Part shown: piece after piece, positions 35,040 to 44,332 of the stretch
Numbering within the stretch: the first letter of the stretch is position 1
Layout: every line of letters starts with the position of its first letter
DNA from: Aeromonas tecta
Lineage (GTDB): Bacteria > Pseudomonadota > Gammaproteobacteria > Enterobacterales > Aeromonadaceae
Reading direction: 5' to 3'
Assembly: GCF_000820185.1 (NCBI RefSeq)
Contig: NZ_CDCA01000025.1
Span: 310,001 to 374,000, forward strand
DNA length: 64,000 nucleotides
Position numbers and translations under genes: made by a program
Notes under the pieces: model-generated
Databases searched by the model: none
The model's input: only the letters and a program-made list of their open reading frames with translations
Told to the model about the DNA's origin: nothing

Positions 35040-35150
35040 TGGCTAACAACCACCTGCCTCTGCAAGGCGCCATGACCATCACAAATGTCATGGACGCCGA
35101 CTAGTCTCATTATTCGTGTCCGGCCCGACTCATCCATGAGGGATCCCGCA

Positions 35151-35375
35151 ATGGCGAGACAGCACCAGTACCGCGTGACATTTTACGATCAACAAGGAAA
35201 TTGTCATCAAGTGGAGCTCTCCACCGTCTATCAGATCAGGCGGGATCCCCAGTGCGATCTCTGCCTGTTCGACACCCAGCAGTGCGTGGGCTCGGAAGAG
35301 ATGCTGGAGCGCATGATACGGCAAAAAACCGGGTTTGAGCAGGAAATATCCATCATCAGCGCCCGGCTTATCTGA
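35151..35375 (+). CDS. Unknown small protein (74 aa)
   Basis: ATG 35151 is preceded by GAGGGA with correct spacing, so this start is preferred over longer in-frame options. Sequence MARQHQYRVTFYDQQGN... with strand-rich N-terminus and two Cys in QCDLCLF. It ends seven bases before the convergent yciA stop. Not recognised; probably a conserved small Aeromonas protein. Confidence 0.6.
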   Translation: MARQHQYRVTFYDQQGNCHQVELSTVYQIRRDPQCDLCLFDTQQCVGSEEMLERMIRQKTGFEQEISIISARLI

Positions 35376-35381
35376 GCCGAG

Positions 35382-35780
35382 TCAGACCGGTACGGGACGG
35401 GATTTACCCTGATCGTCGATGGCGACATAGGTGAAGACACCCTCGGTCACGCAGTAACGTTGAGCTTCATTCTCCCGCAGTACCGGCTTGACCCAGACCT
35501 CCAGTTTGAGCCGCATGGAGCTGCGACCCACCTTCAGGCAGCGGCCGTAGCAACAGACCACGTCCCCCACCTTGACCGGACTGTGAAAGGTCATGCCTTC
35601 GACGGATACGGTACAAATACGTCCTTTTGCCAGCTCCTTGGCCATGATGCCCCCACCTATATCCACCTGGGACATGATCCATCCCCCGAAAATATCGCCA
35701 TTGGGGTTGGTATCGGCTGGCATTGCCAGGGTTCTCAGCAACAGTTCCCCGTCGGGGTGACGCTTGGTATCGACCATCAT
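35382..35780 (-). CDS. yciA: Acyl-CoA thioesterase YciA
   Basis: 132 residues, single hot-dog domain. TLAMPADTNPNGDIFGGWIMSQ with the catalytic Asp in the NxxGD motif, and VEGMTFHSPVKVGDVVCC, closely follow E. coli YciA. It hydrolyses a broad range of acyl-CoA thioesters in the cytoplasm. The start may be either of two adjacent ATGs. Confidence 0.95.
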   Translation of the reverse strand: MMVDTKRHPDGELLLRTLAMPADTNPNGDIFGGWIMSQVDIGGGIMAKELAKGRICTVSVEGMTFHSPVKVGDVVCCYGRCLKVGRSSMRLKLEVWVKPVLRENEAQRYCVTEGVFTYVAIDDQGKSRPVPV

Positions 35781-35987
35781 TACGACTCTCTATGACAGGA
35801 ATGAATGGCGGCATGAGCACAGCACGAGGCTCACCCTGAGGCAAACCGGCTATGGGTCATCATGACCGCACTCCAACTATGGATGGCGCATGATAGGGGT
35901 CGATCCCCACCTTGGCAAATTGCAATTGCCCGCCAGGCACGGGGATAGGGCGCAGCAGATAATATTGAGCCCCATCCTGTTTCCTCT

Positions 35988-36782
35988 TTATTGTGCTGCC
36001 GGTTCGGCAAACCAGTGGGCCGGATCCGGCCAGCGATAGACGAAGCCGAGCCGCTGGCAGATGCGCTGCCCCTCGATGGGCAGGAAGTCACCCCGTGGCT
36101 CGGTGAAGATCGGCGGCGTCAGGCCAAGCAGGCGTGATGCAAACGGATAGAGCTGCTCCCGGCGCGGGTGCACCGGGGCACTCAGGTTGTAGGCATCCCC
36201 ATCCTGCCCCTTGTCCAGCATCAGCAAACAGGCCGCTACCACGTCATCCAGATGCACCAGGTTCACCGCCTGATCGCCCCCGTCCAGCGTCTTGCCCGCC
36301 AGGAACTGGCCAGGGTGGCGCGCCGGACCATAGAGGCCGGCGGGACGCAGCACCATGGCGCACTCAAAGCCGGCCGCTTGCACCGCCTGCTCGGCGGCCA
36401 GCATCCGCGCTCCTCGTGCATGGGCCGGGCTGGGCATCTCCTCCTCACTCTGCCCTGGAGCCCACACCGAGGTCGCGCTGATAAACAGCACCTTCTTTGT
36501 GCCCGCCGCCTTGGCCAGCAGGCAGAGTCGTGCTACCGCCGCGGGGTAATCCTCCGTCTTGCTCGGCGGCACGCAAATCACCATCTCATCGCAGGTGAAC
36601 GGTAACGGCGCCGCCATCTGAGGCGCCATCAACAGCGGCAAGGCGGCGATCCCCTCCCCGCGCAGGCGCTCTGCCTTCTCGGCCGAGCTGACGGTCACCA
36701 GCACCCGTTTACCCGCGTCCTGCAATGCCTTCGCCAGTGGCAATCCCAACCAACCAGCCCCCAAGATCCCCGTCTGACTCAT
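35988..36782 (-). CDS. YeeZ-like NAD(P)-dependent epimerase/reductase
   Basis: 264 residues from ATG 36782. The Rossmann motif is GILGAGWLGLPLA; FISATSVWAPG and RPAGLYGPARHPG show the extended SDR organisation, though the classical YxxxK pair is replaced. Family YeeZ in E. coli; substrate unknown. A terminator-like hairpin lies just upstream (36812-36840), so it may be read from its own promoter or by read-through. The 207 bases downstream to yciA contain no gene. Confidence 0.82.
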   Translation of the reverse strand: MSQTGILGAGWLGLPLAKALQDAGKRVLVTVSSAEKAERLRGEGIAALPLLMAPQMAAPLPFTCDEMVICVPPSKTEDYPAAVARLCLLAKAAGTKKVLFISATSVWAPGQSEEEMPSPAHARGARMLAAEQAVQAAGFECAMVLRPAGLYGPARHPGQFLAGKTLDGGDQAVNLVHLDDVVAACLLMLDKGQDGDAYNLSAPVHPRREQLYPFASRLLGLTPPIFTEPRGDFLPIEGQRICQRLGFVYRWPDPAHWFAEPAAQ

Positions 36783-36811
36783 GTTCGCTTCTTGCATTGG
36801 TAAAATCCTGA

Positions 36812-36935
36812 CAAAAAAAAACGGCCATCCATGATGACCGTCGAAAGTAACGAAGGAAATAGCTGGATTAACCAGTTACCTCCCACAGCGGGAAAATCGG
36901 GAGCGCACGCTCCTAATTCGTGGGGCCTATGCTAG
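36812..36935 (-). ncRNA. Candidate small RNA with intrinsic terminator
   Basis: On the minus strand, three stems occur in sequence: GGAGCG/CGCTCC (about 36901-36914), CTGG/CCAG (about 36870-36882), and an 8-base stem ACGGTCAT/ATGGCCGT ending in a run of nine T (36812-36840). No coding frame is present. A LacI-type operator lies about 50 bases upstream. The start and promoter are not clear, so the ends are estimates. It could instead be the 3' untranslated region of the GalR-like gene. Confidence 0.4.
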
Positions 36936-36985
36936 TGGCAGCGCCGGCAAAAAGCTTTGAAGCGGATCACAGTTGAAAAGGATTT

Positions 36986-37001
36986 CTGAAAGCGCTTTCA
37001 G
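36986..37001. promoter_or_regulatory. LacI/GalR-family operator
   Basis: CTGAAAGCGCTTTCAG is a perfect 16-base palindrome with the central CG pair typical of LacI-family sites. It lies 43 bases beyond the stop of the GalR-like gene and upstream of the candidate small RNA and yeeZ-like gene. Autogenous recognition is inferred. Confidence 0.7.
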
Positions 37002-37043
37002 TGATGACCGCAAAAATTGGCCCATTCAGGGCCAATTTATGGC

Positions 37044-38042
37044 TCAGGCCACGGATTCCCGGCGTACCAGCTCGGCTTCGAACTTGAGTGCCAGGCCGTC
37101 GACCGGCTTGTGATCCAGCAGCCGCAAGGCCAGCTCGGCGGCCCGCTCGCCCATCTCCTCGATGGGGTAACGTACCGTGGTGAGCTTGGGATAGATGTAA
37201 CGGGCGTAGGGAATGTCATCAAAACCCACCACCGACACCTGCTGCGGTATCTTGTAGCCGCGCTCCAGCAAGCAGGAGATGGCCCCCGCCACCATGGCAT
37301 CGTTGAAGCCCAGCACGGCGCTGAACTCAACGCCCCGCTCCAGCAATGCGCTCATGGCCACGTAGCCGCCCTTCTCGTCGGCGAAGGCACGCCCGATGAG
37401 GGCCGGATCCAGCGCGATGCCCGCCCGTTGCAGGGCGAAGCCGTAACCGGCCATCCGCTGCTGGCCATCGACGAACTCCTCGTCATCCGAGGTCACAAAG
37501 GCAATCTTGCGGTGCCCGGTGTCCAGCAGATGCTGGCAGGCGGTGGTGATGCCTGCCTGATTGTCCAGCCAGACACAGCGATCCTCGCAACCCGGCACCT
37601 GGCGGTTGATGAAGACGATGGGGGTCGTCCCCGCCGCCAGCTCGCTCAGCTCCTCGTCAGGCAGTGCCTTGCTGTGCAGGATCAGGGCGTCGCACTGGCG
37701 TTGCAGCAGCGCCTGGATGGCGTGCCGCTCACGGGTCGCGTCATGGTTGCCGGAGACGACGATAGTGAACTTGTTCGCCTTGTCGACCATGCTCTCGATG
37801 CCACGCATCATCTGGGCGAAGAAGGGACCACCACAGAGATCTCCCACCAGCACGCCAATGCAATTGGAACGCTTGCTGACCAGGGCCTGGGCGAAACTGT
37901 TGGGACGAAAGCTCAGCGCCTTCATGGCTGCCAGCACAGCCTCTCGTTTCTCTGGAGCAACCTGCGCCGTGTTGTTGATGACTCGCGACACCGTCGAGAT
38001 GGACACATTGGCCATCTGAGATACGTCTTTGATCGTTGCCAC
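37044..38042 (-). CDS. GalR/LacI-family transcriptional regulator
   Basis: 332 residues from GTG 38042, which gives MATIKDVSQMANVSISTVSRVIN as in GalR/GalS and follows AAAGGA; a TTG six bases upstream is less likely. N-terminal LacI helix-turn-helix, hinge (residues about 45-60), then a periplasmic-binding-protein-like ligand domain with FINRQVPGCEDRCVWLDN and VVGFDDIPYARYIYPKLTTVRYP, close to GalR/GalS. Probably senses a sugar or derivative. No sugar gene is adjacent, so targets are elsewhere or include the palindrome at 36986. Confidence 0.88.
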   Translation of the reverse strand: MATIKDVSQMANVSISTVSRVINNTAQVAPEKREAVLAAMKALSFRPNSFAQALVSKRSNCIGVLVGDLCGGPFFAQMMRGIESMVDKANKFTIVVSGNHDATRERHAIQALLQRQCDALILHSKALPDEELSELAAGTTPIVFINRQVPGCEDRCVWLDNQAGITTACQHLLDTGHRKIAFVTSDDEEFVDGQQRMAGYGFALQRAGIALDPALIGRAFADEKGGYVAMSALLERGVEFSAVLGFNDAMVAGAISCLLERGYKIPQQVSVVGFDDIPYARYIYPKLTTVRYPIEEMGERAAELALRLLDHKPVDGLALKFEAELVRRESVA

Positions 38043-38189
38043 TCTCAATTCCTTTGTTATGGAAGCCTGTCTGTGATGATCGGGGCATTATATCGAACCT
38101 GCCAGACCAAGACGCAGCGCCCGATCACCTGGCAGGTTTCCTTTTGTAACAAAACCTTAAGGGATAATAACCATTTTGAGGCAAGAAAG

Positions 38190-38217
38190 GGAGGCAACCG
38201 CCGCAGCGATTGCCTCC
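38190..38217 (-). terminator. Hairpin after slt
   Basis: The stem GGAGGCAA/TTGCCTCC with a 12-base loop follows the slt stop by a few bases. It is followed by a pyrimidine-rich run (CTTTCTT) on the minus strand. A moderate terminator. Confidence 0.5.
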
Positions 38218-38221
38218 GCTC

Positions 38222-40147
38222 TCAGTAGGCGTGATTCAGCTCGCGTTCCGACATGAAACGCAGCGGCTGTTGCAGCTTGTGCTGATAGATGAGGTCAAAG
38301 GAGATCACGTTCTGGACATAGTTGCGGGTCTCCCGATAGGGAATACTCTCAACCCAGACATCCATCGGCTTGTTGGTGCTCTGATCGCGCCAGCGTTTGA
38401 CCCGGCCAGGCCCCGCATTATAGGCCGCCGCCGCCAGGATCCGGTTGCCATCGTAAACATCCAGCAGGCGCTTGAGGTAAGCGCTGCCGAGCCGGATGTT
38501 CATGGCCGGATCAAACAACTGCTGCTCGTTGCGATAAGGCACCCCCAGCTTGGCGGCGGTCTCCTTGGCGGTGGCCGGCATCAGCTGCATCAGACCCCGC
38601 GCCCCGACCGGTGACTGCGCCAGCGGATAGAGGGCGCTCTCCTGGCGGGAGATGGCGTAGAGCAGGCTGGTGTTCATGGTGCGCTCTTGTGCCATCTGGG
38701 AGAAGGCACGCTTGAGCGGCAGCGGGAAGCGCAAATCGAGCGCATCCCAGGCCTCGGCCCGGATGCTGGACAAAATAGCCAGCTCATGCCAGCCCTGATT
38801 GAGGGCGATGTGGCCAAACTCGAGACGCTGGGCGACCGGATTGCGATCCATGTTGTGGATCCACTCGGCGCGCGCCGCGGTGATCTCGTTCATCGCCAGC
38901 AACTCGCGCACCCGCAGCAGGAAGGGCCAGCGGCTGCTCGCCGTGCGCCAGTCCGGTACCTTCTTCGCCACACTCTGGTTCTTGATGCGATAAGGCACGC
39001 CGGTGCGCTGGGCCGCCATGAAGCCATAGAAGCCGCGCAGGTTGGCGGTTTCGAGATAGAGATCCCGCGCCAGTTTCTGCTGACCCTGCACCTCCAGAGA
39101 GCGTGCCAACCAGTAACGCCAGCGATCTTCTTTCTGCAGCGCGATGGGCATCTTCTTGACCCAGCCGGACAGGCCACGCCAATCCTGCTCCCAGATAGCG
39201 AGCCGAGCCCGCAGCTCCAGCAGCTCGGCATCCTTGCTGCGCGCCAGGGCCGCATCCAGCCAGCTACGCTGGACCAGGGATCGGTCGAGCAGCAGGCGAC
39301 GGGCGGCCGCCCGCTCGATGGGGGCCACCTCAGCCTGGCTCAGGCCAAAGCGGCGCTTCATCTCCCCCAGCTGGCGCAGCGCCGCCTCGGGATCTTGATT
39401 GGCATAACGGGCAAGGCCTAGCGCCAGCAGGTGTTTGGACTGAGGCGCCGTCGTGAAATAGGCCGGATTCATCGCCTTGGCGGGCTGCTCATAGAGGGCA
39501 ATCATCTGATCCCCGTAGGGTTTCAGGTTGCCGCTCAGCTGGGCGCCGAGATGGCGGATAAGATCGGGGTTTTGCGCCTCAAACGCCAGGTTCATCCGTT
39601 GCCAGATCTTATCCTGAGTGCGCAGGCCCGCCTGTTGCCAGAGCTGGAACAGGGGATCGCAGGCATCGGGCCTGGACTGACCGCTCAACCAGAGCTTGCC
39701 CGCTTCATTCAGCGCCTCCGTGCGCTGCCCGGTGTAGTAGCGCGCCTGATAGTGCTGACAGAGCAGGTCGGTGGAACTCGGCTTGGCCGGATAGAAGCGC
39801 AGGAACTGGGACCACTGCTCACTCTGGGCAAGGTAGGTGAGGTAAGCGCGCTCAAGGCGATTGGACTGGGGGGTATCCCCGTGCTGGCGGATGAAGCGGG
39901 TCACATCATCGTAGTCCGCCGCCCCCGGCCGGAAGGCCAGCTGGTAGTAATCCAGATAGGGCAGCAGTGGATAGTGGGTCAGCCGCGCACGAATTTGCTG
40001 GAAACGGGCCTGATCGTCGGCCCGCACCGCATCATAGGCCTGCCGATAGAGGGATTGCTCCATGGTTTGCGCCTCGGCCCGTGCCACGAGTCCTGGCACA
40101 CACAGAGCCGACAAGATGATTCCCCAGACGACTTTCACGAATAGCAT
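38222..40147 (-). CDS. slt: Soluble lytic murein transglycosylase
   Basis: 641 residues from ATG 40147; GTG 40138 has better spacing from GGGAGA and would give the tidy signal peptide KVVWGIILSALCVPGLVARA. The long helical superhelix domain (about residues 30-450) is followed by a C-terminal SLT domain with catalytic Glu near 502 (SRQESALYP), GARGLMQLMPATA and AAAYNAGPGRV. Periplasmic; it cleaves peptidoglycan glycan strands. Length matches E. coli Slt70. Confidence 0.95.
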   Translation of the reverse strand: MLFVKVVWGIILSALCVPGLVARAEAQTMEQSLYRQAYDAVRADDQARFQQIRARLTHYPLLPYLDYYQLAFRPGAADYDDVTRFIRQHGDTPQSNRLERAYLTYLAQSEQWSQFLRFYPAKPSSTDLLCQHYQARYYTGQRTEALNEAGKLWLSGQSRPDACDPLFQLWQQAGLRTQDKIWQRMNLAFEAQNPDLIRHLGAQLSGNLKPYGDQMIALYEQPAKAMNPAYFTTAPQSKHLLALGLARYANQDPEAALRQLGEMKRRFGLSQAEVAPIERAAARRLLLDRSLVQRSWLDAALARSKDAELLELRARLAIWEQDWRGLSGWVKKMPIALQKEDRWRYWLARSLEVQGQQKLARDLYLETANLRGFYGFMAAQRTGVPYRIKNQSVAKKVPDWRTASSRWPFLLRVRELLAMNEITAARAEWIHNMDRNPVAQRLEFGHIALNQGWHELAILSSIRAEAWDALDLRFPLPLKRAFSQMAQERTMNTSLLYAISRQESALYPLAQSPVGARGLMQLMPATAKETAAKLGVPYRNEQQLFDPAMNIRLGSAYLKRLLDVYDGNRILAAAAYNAGPGRVKRWRDQSTNKPMDVWVESIPYRETRNYVQNVISFDLIYQHKLQQPLRFMSERELNHAY

Positions 40148-40221
40148 TCTCCCTGAGAGGCACAACCACCGCCCGCTGGCGATGGTGACATGACACTCAT
40201 TCTACCCGTTAACCTTGGGGG

Positions 40222-42735
40222 CTACGCCACACTATTTTTATCGGCTGGCGCGGCGCGATCCGGGCGAGCCAGCCGGCTGACATAACGCTCCAGATAGGGT
40301 ACCGGCAACGGCTTGGAGGCGAGGTAGCCCTGGAAGAAATGACAGCCCTGGGCCTGCAGGAATTCCAGCTGCTGGCGGGATTCGACCCCTTCCGCCGTCA
40401 CGTTGAAGCCCATGTGACGGGCCATGGCGATCACCGCCTCGACGATGGCCATGTTGTCGCCATCCTTGGGGATGTCCTGGATGAAGGATCGGTCGATCTT
40501 GAGCTCATCCGCCGGCAACCGCTTGAGATAGCTCAGGGAGGAGTAACCTGCGCCAAAATCATCGATGGCAAAGCTGATGCCAAGCGCCTTGAGCTCGGTC
40601 ATCTTGCTGATGGTGTCCTCCGCATGGCCCAGCACCACGGATTCGGTGATCTCCAGGTTCAGGCAGGCGGGATCCATGCCGGTGGCGGCCAGCACGTCGT
40701 GAATACAGTCGACGAAGTCGTGGGCGTGGAACTGCTTGGCGCTGACATTGACCGACAGCTGGGGCACGTGGATGCCGTTCTCCTCCCAGGAGACATATTG
40801 GGTGCAAGCCTCATGCAATACCCAGTTACCGATGTCAACGATGAGATCCGTCTCCTCGGCGATGGGGATGAACTCGGCGGGCGAGACCAGCGCACGGCCC
40901 GGCGGTTGCCAGCGGATCAGCGCCTCGACCCCGATGATGTCTCCCCCTTCCACCATGTGCTGGGGCTGATAATGGAGCGTCAGCTCCTGATTGTTGAGGG
41001 CACTGCGCAGTTCGTTGTGAATGAGCAGGCGACGGTCGGCCTGCAACTGCATGGAAGCATCGAAGAAACGCCGGGTCTTGCGACCGGCCGACTTGGCCTG
41101 ATACATGGCGGTGTCCGCCTGCTTGAGCAAATCTCCCGCCTCCTGCTCCCGGCCGGGGAACAGGGTGATACCGACGCTGGCACCGATGTGCAGCACTTGG
41201 CCACCATGGGTATAGGGGGCGGCAATCTCGCCGATGAGCCGCTCGGCGATAAGATCCGCCTGCATCTCCGCCTGGGGTGGACTAGTCGACAACGATGGCA
41301 ACAGCAGCACGAACTCGTCGCCGCCGAGCCGAGCCAGACAGTCTCCCTGCCTGACCAGCCGCTTGAGGCGACAGGCCACTTCCTTGAGCAACCAGTCGCC
41401 GGTGGCGTGGCCGAGGGAGTCGTTGATGGTCTTGAAGTGATCGAGATCGATAAACAGCAGGGCACCAATCAGGTGCTCGCGGGTTGCCTCGATGAAGGCC
41501 TGGGCCAGGGTTTCATGCAACTGCCGGCGATTGGGCAGGCCGGTCAGCTCATCGTAATAGGCCAGATCCTGAATGCGGCGCTCCGCCGCCTTACGCTCCG
41601 AGATGTCTTCAAAGAAGATGACGTAGTGGCTGATGCCCCCCTTGTCATCCTGCACCGGGGTGACTATCTCCCACTGGGGATAGGAGTAACCATCGGCATG
41701 CAGTCGCAGAGTCTCCCCCTGCCAGCGGTCGAGGGCATTGAGCTCATAGCCAAGGCCTCCCAATGCAAACCAGAGATCGTTGCCAAGGTGCCGGCCTATC
41801 ACGCCCTGGCTGTCGAAGCCGGTGATCTGGCTGAAGGCATAGTTGACCCGCAGGATCTTGAAATCGGGATCGGTGATGATGATCCCTTCGTGGGTCTCGA
41901 ACGCCACGGCAGAGAGCCGCAGTTGGGCATCGCTTTGCAACCGCTCCAGCTCGGCCACCATGCGCACCGAGAAGATGGTCAGCACCGAGCCCAGATTGGC
42001 GGTCTGGGTCTGGCTCGGGAACAGCAGAGCCAGATGGCCCAGGATCTGGCCAGTGCGATCAAACAGCGGCTGGGCGTAATAGTGCTGTCCCGGTTGCAGG
42101 CAGGCACAATCGGTCATGGGTTCGCTGATGAAGGCAGCGTTGGCGGCCCCCTGCCGGTAGAGCTGCTGGCAGGGCATGTCGGCGAGGGCATACTCTTTGA
42201 GATCGATGCCATGACTCGCCAATACCCTGAGCCGATCGCGGCCGACACGCTCGGTCAGCCAGACCGCATTGGCCCCTAAAATGTGGGCCAACTCGTTGAC
42301 CAGAGTGTTGCAGAAATCGAGCCCCGTCTTGGCAGAGAGCGCTTGCGCCAGCTGGGCCAGCAAGGGGTCTTGCAACAGCGGTGGTTGCTGGACGATGGTG
42401 GCAGCTTGATTGCTCACCACGTTTTGCGTCACATCCAGCGGCGCCAGCCACCCACAGCACAGCTGCTGGGCGGGCACATACTGGCCGCACCAGAGCATAT
42501 GATGCACGGTACCCGCTTCATCGCTGAGATGACCGATGAACTGGCCTGGCTGGCGTGAATGGTAGAGTCTGGAGAGAAAATCGGCGAAGCCGGGTTCATC
42601 CTCTTGCGCCAGCCGCGCGGCCCAAGGGTGAGCCCCCTCCCCCTGCCAGGGTTGGCAAGAGACATGATCAGACAGGCTCCATTGTTCATGCTGCCGATCA
42701 TAAAACCACATCATTTGAGTGGCTTGCTGTTTCAT
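40222..42735 (-). CDS. GAF-PAS-GGDEF-EAL cyclic-di-GMP protein
   Basis: 837 residues. Order: N-terminal unknown region, GAF-like domain (about 145-270), PAS with PAC (about 275-390), GGDEF (motif intact, RLGGDEFVLLL near 468) and EAL (GVEALIRW near 600, NLEITES, DDFGAGYSSLSYL, KIDRSFI, AEGVES). Both catalytic signatures look complete, so the protein may make or degrade c-di-GMP depending on sensor input. No membrane span. Its own transcription unit. The N-terminus binds an unknown signal. Confidence 0.93.
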   Translation of the reverse strand: MKQQATQMMWFYDRQHEQWSLSDHVSCQPWQGEGAHPWAARLAQEDEPGFADFLSRLYHSRQPGQFIGHLSDEAGTVHHMLWCGQYVPAQQLCCGWLAPLDVTQNVVSNQAATIVQQPPLLQDPLLAQLAQALSAKTGLDFCNTLVNELAHILGANAVWLTERVGRDRLRVLASHGIDLKEYALADMPCQQLYRQGAANAAFISEPMTDCACLQPGQHYYAQPLFDRTGQILGHLALLFPSQTQTANLGSVLTIFSVRMVAELERLQSDAQLRLSAVAFETHEGIIITDPDFKILRVNYAFSQITGFDSQGVIGRHLGNDLWFALGGLGYELNALDRWQGETLRLHADGYSYPQWEIVTPVQDDKGGISHYVIFFEDISERKAAERRIQDLAYYDELTGLPNRRQLHETLAQAFIEATREHLIGALLFIDLDHFKTINDSLGHATGDWLLKEVACRLKRLVRQGDCLARLGGDEFVLLLPSLSTSPPQAEMQADLIAERLIGEIAAPYTHGGQVLHIGASVGITLFPGREQEAGDLLKQADTAMYQAKSAGRKTRRFFDASMQLQADRRLLIHNELRSALNNQELTLHYQPQHMVEGGDIIGVEALIRWQPPGRALVSPAEFIPIAEETDLIVDIGNWVLHEACTQYVSWEENGIHVPQLSVNVSAKQFHAHDFVDCIHDVLAATGMDPACLNLEITESVVLGHAEDTISKMTELKALGISFAIDDFGAGYSSLSYLKRLPADELKIDRSFIQDIPKDGDNMAIVEAVIAMARHMGFNVTAEGVESRQQLEFLQAQGCHFFQGYLASKPLPVPYLERYVSRLARPDRAAPADKNSVA

Positions 42736-43128
42736 TTACGACTCCAACACTCACTACAACTACGTAAGCCATCCCTCAGATTCGAGGGAGGGAATATTTA
42801 CTTGCGCACATACCCGCTTGCACATGGCAGTCAACCTGCAACGCGATGAAATAAGGATGGGTAAAAAGACGAGACTTAGCGGCAAAAACCAGACATCGGG
42901 TCGACACAAGGCGCTGCCAAGAGGGGACAGAGACGAGCCTAGTTTCTTCATACTGCCTGCCTGTTTCGTCGAGCTCAAGTGGTTTTTGGCATGAAACGGG
43001 AAAAGCTCACAATTTATAAATCGCTAAATAGCCAAGGCATAATTTCGTGACCCAGATCACATTTCAATTCGCTGACATGGGTAATCTGAAGGTGAAGACA
43101 CAAGTAAGACGACCCAAAGGGGGCCAAT
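42736..43128. other. Intergenic region upstream of raiA
   Basis: 393 bases between divergent genes without a credible gene. An inverted repeat CCCTC...GAGGG lies near 42773-42791, and a CRP-like site is at 43046-43061. Confidence 0.6.
43046..43061 (+). promoter_or_regulatory. CRP-like binding site upstream of raiA
   Basis: CGTGA-N6-TCACA matches the CRP consensus TGTGA-N6-TCACA at nine of ten positions. It lies 68-83 bases upstream of the raiA ATG, a fitting activator position. CRP control of a ribosome-hibernation factor is physiologically sensible. Confidence 0.6.
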
Positions 43129-43473
43129 ATGAAAATCGAAATCACCAGTAAAATCATCGACATCACCCCAGCCATCCGCGAGCGCATTGAATCCCGTTTT
43201 GAAAAGCTCGAGCGTCTTCAGGTGCCGCTGATCACACCCCATGTGATCATCTCCAAAGAGCGTTTGATGTATAACATCGAAGCCACGGCCGGTATCCCCA
43301 ACGGCAAACTGTTTGCACAGGCAGAGCACGAGGATCTGTACGCCGCCATCACCGATCTGGGCCAGAAGCTGGAGCGTCAGCTCACTCGCCACATCGAGAA
43401 GCCCATCGCTCGCCGTGCCGCCGCCGCAGGCAAGGAAATTCCTCAACCTGAGCCTGACGAAGCTGACGCCTAA
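43129..43473 (+). CDS. raiA: Ribosome-associated inhibitor RaiA / short HPF-family factor
   Basis: 114 residues. IEITSKIIDITPAIRERIE and LYAAITDLGQKLERQLTR match RaiA/YfiA, with the acidic C-terminal tail (PQPEPDEADA) typical of RaiA rather than short HPF. It binds the 30S A- and P-sites in stationary phase or cold shock and stabilises inactive 70S ribosomes. A very strong ribosome site AAGGGGG precedes the ATG. Confidence 0.93.
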   Translation: MKIEITSKIIDITPAIRERIESRFEKLERLQVPLITPHVIISKERLMYNIEATAGIPNGKLFAQAEHEDLYAAITDLGQKLERQLTRHIEKPIARRAAAAGKEIPQPEPDEADA

Positions 43474-43499
43474 GTCAGGCCGTCATCCCATCCATTGAG

Positions 43500-43526
43500 C
43501 AAAAAGGCGGGCTATCCCGCCTTTTT
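43500..43526. terminator. Terminator after raiA
   Basis: The stem AAAAAGGCGGG/CCCGCCTTTTT has a four-base loop and symmetrical A/T runs, and lies between convergent genes, so it is likely bidirectional. Confidence 0.9.
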
Positions 43527-43578
43527 GCATTGGGTCTGTCATGCCCTCTGCCTCAACTCACTATCTCGACTCTCCGCA

Positions 43579-44088
43579 TCAACTCAACCAGCGCAAGCGG
43601 GCATCGACCCCCAGTTTCAACTCATCCAGCAGCGGCAACATGAGCAAGGGCAGCTCTTCCCTCGGCTGAGCCGCCAGCTTGCCCTGCCAGCGTTCGCGTC
43701 CCAGCGCCGACAGATTGTCATAGACCGCAGGATCCAGCGCGGGCGTCTTGCTCACCAGAGGCGGCGAGCGCAGCGCCAGCCAGAGCCGCACATCCACCAT
43801 GCTGCCCCCTTGCTGCAAGCGTTCATTGATCGCGCAATTGCCTGATTCATCCAGCTCCCCTTGCAAGGATGCTTGAGGTGGCAAGCCAAAATGGGCACGC
43901 CATACCTTGGCTTGCGGCTCAGCGGCAGGCGAGGCGCCAAACCAGGGTTGCTCTTCGACGGCGTCAGTCAGCAGGGCCAGATGCAATCTGAAATCGGCCC
44001 TGTCGCCCTGGCACAGATCCTGGTTGAGGCGCTGGCCCAGCTGGGCTTCATCGACGAGCAGCCGGTCACGGATGGTGCTGGGCAACAT
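43579..44088 (-). CDS. VC2046/SO_2500-like protein
   Basis: 169 residues. The N-terminal pattern QLGQRLNQDLCQGDRADFRLHLALLTDAV resembles the uncharacterised VC2046/SO_2500 family of Vibrio and Shewanella as I remember it. No motif points to a function; it is soluble with no signal peptide. It is divergent from the tRNA-Tyr genes. Confidence 0.55.
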   Translation of the reverse strand: MLPSTIRDRLLVDEAQLGQRLNQDLCQGDRADFRLHLALLTDAVEEQPWFGASPAAEPQAKVWRAHFGLPPQASLQGELDESGNCAINERLQQGGSMVDVRLWLALRSPPLVSKTPALDPAVYDNLSALGRERWQGKLAAQPREELPLLMLPLLDELKLGVDARLRWLS

Positions 44089-44170
44089 GGATAAATCTCA
44101 GAAATGAGGGTTTCATTGCTTATCGGCCACAAAGTGGATCCTTTAAGCATTAAAAATCCCGACCAAGGGC

Positions 44171-44198
44171 TTCACAACCACAGCGGATCTGTTAGTAT
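44171..44198 (+). promoter_or_regulatory. Promoter of tRNA-Tyr pair
   Basis: TTCACA (44171-44176), a 16-base spacer and TAGTAT (44193-44198) are followed by a GC-rich discriminator (TCGCCTCGC) of the stringently controlled type. Confidence 0.6.
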
Positions 44199-44213
44199 TC
44201 GCCTCGCACTCGC

Positions 44214-44298
44214 GGAGGGGTTCCCGAGCGGCCAAAGGGATCAGACTGTAAATCTGACGGCTCTGCCTTCGAAGGTTCGAATCCTTCTCCCTCCACCA
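44214..44298 (+). tRNA. tRNA-Tyr (anticodon GTA), copy 1
   Basis: 85 nt including encoded CCA. Anticodon GTA at 44248-44250 in the loop CTGTAAA; long variable arm (class II); acceptor GGAGGGG pairs with TCCCTCC. Closely similar to E. coli tRNA-Tyr. Confidence 0.98.
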
Positions 44299-44332
44299 TT
44301 TGAGTGCACACAATATGACAGCTATGCCCCGT

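Noticed and set aside
40339-42279. 646-codon open frame opposite the GGDEF/EAL gene
   Set aside because: It mirrors a clearly functional gene in GC-rich DNA; no domain or ribosome site.
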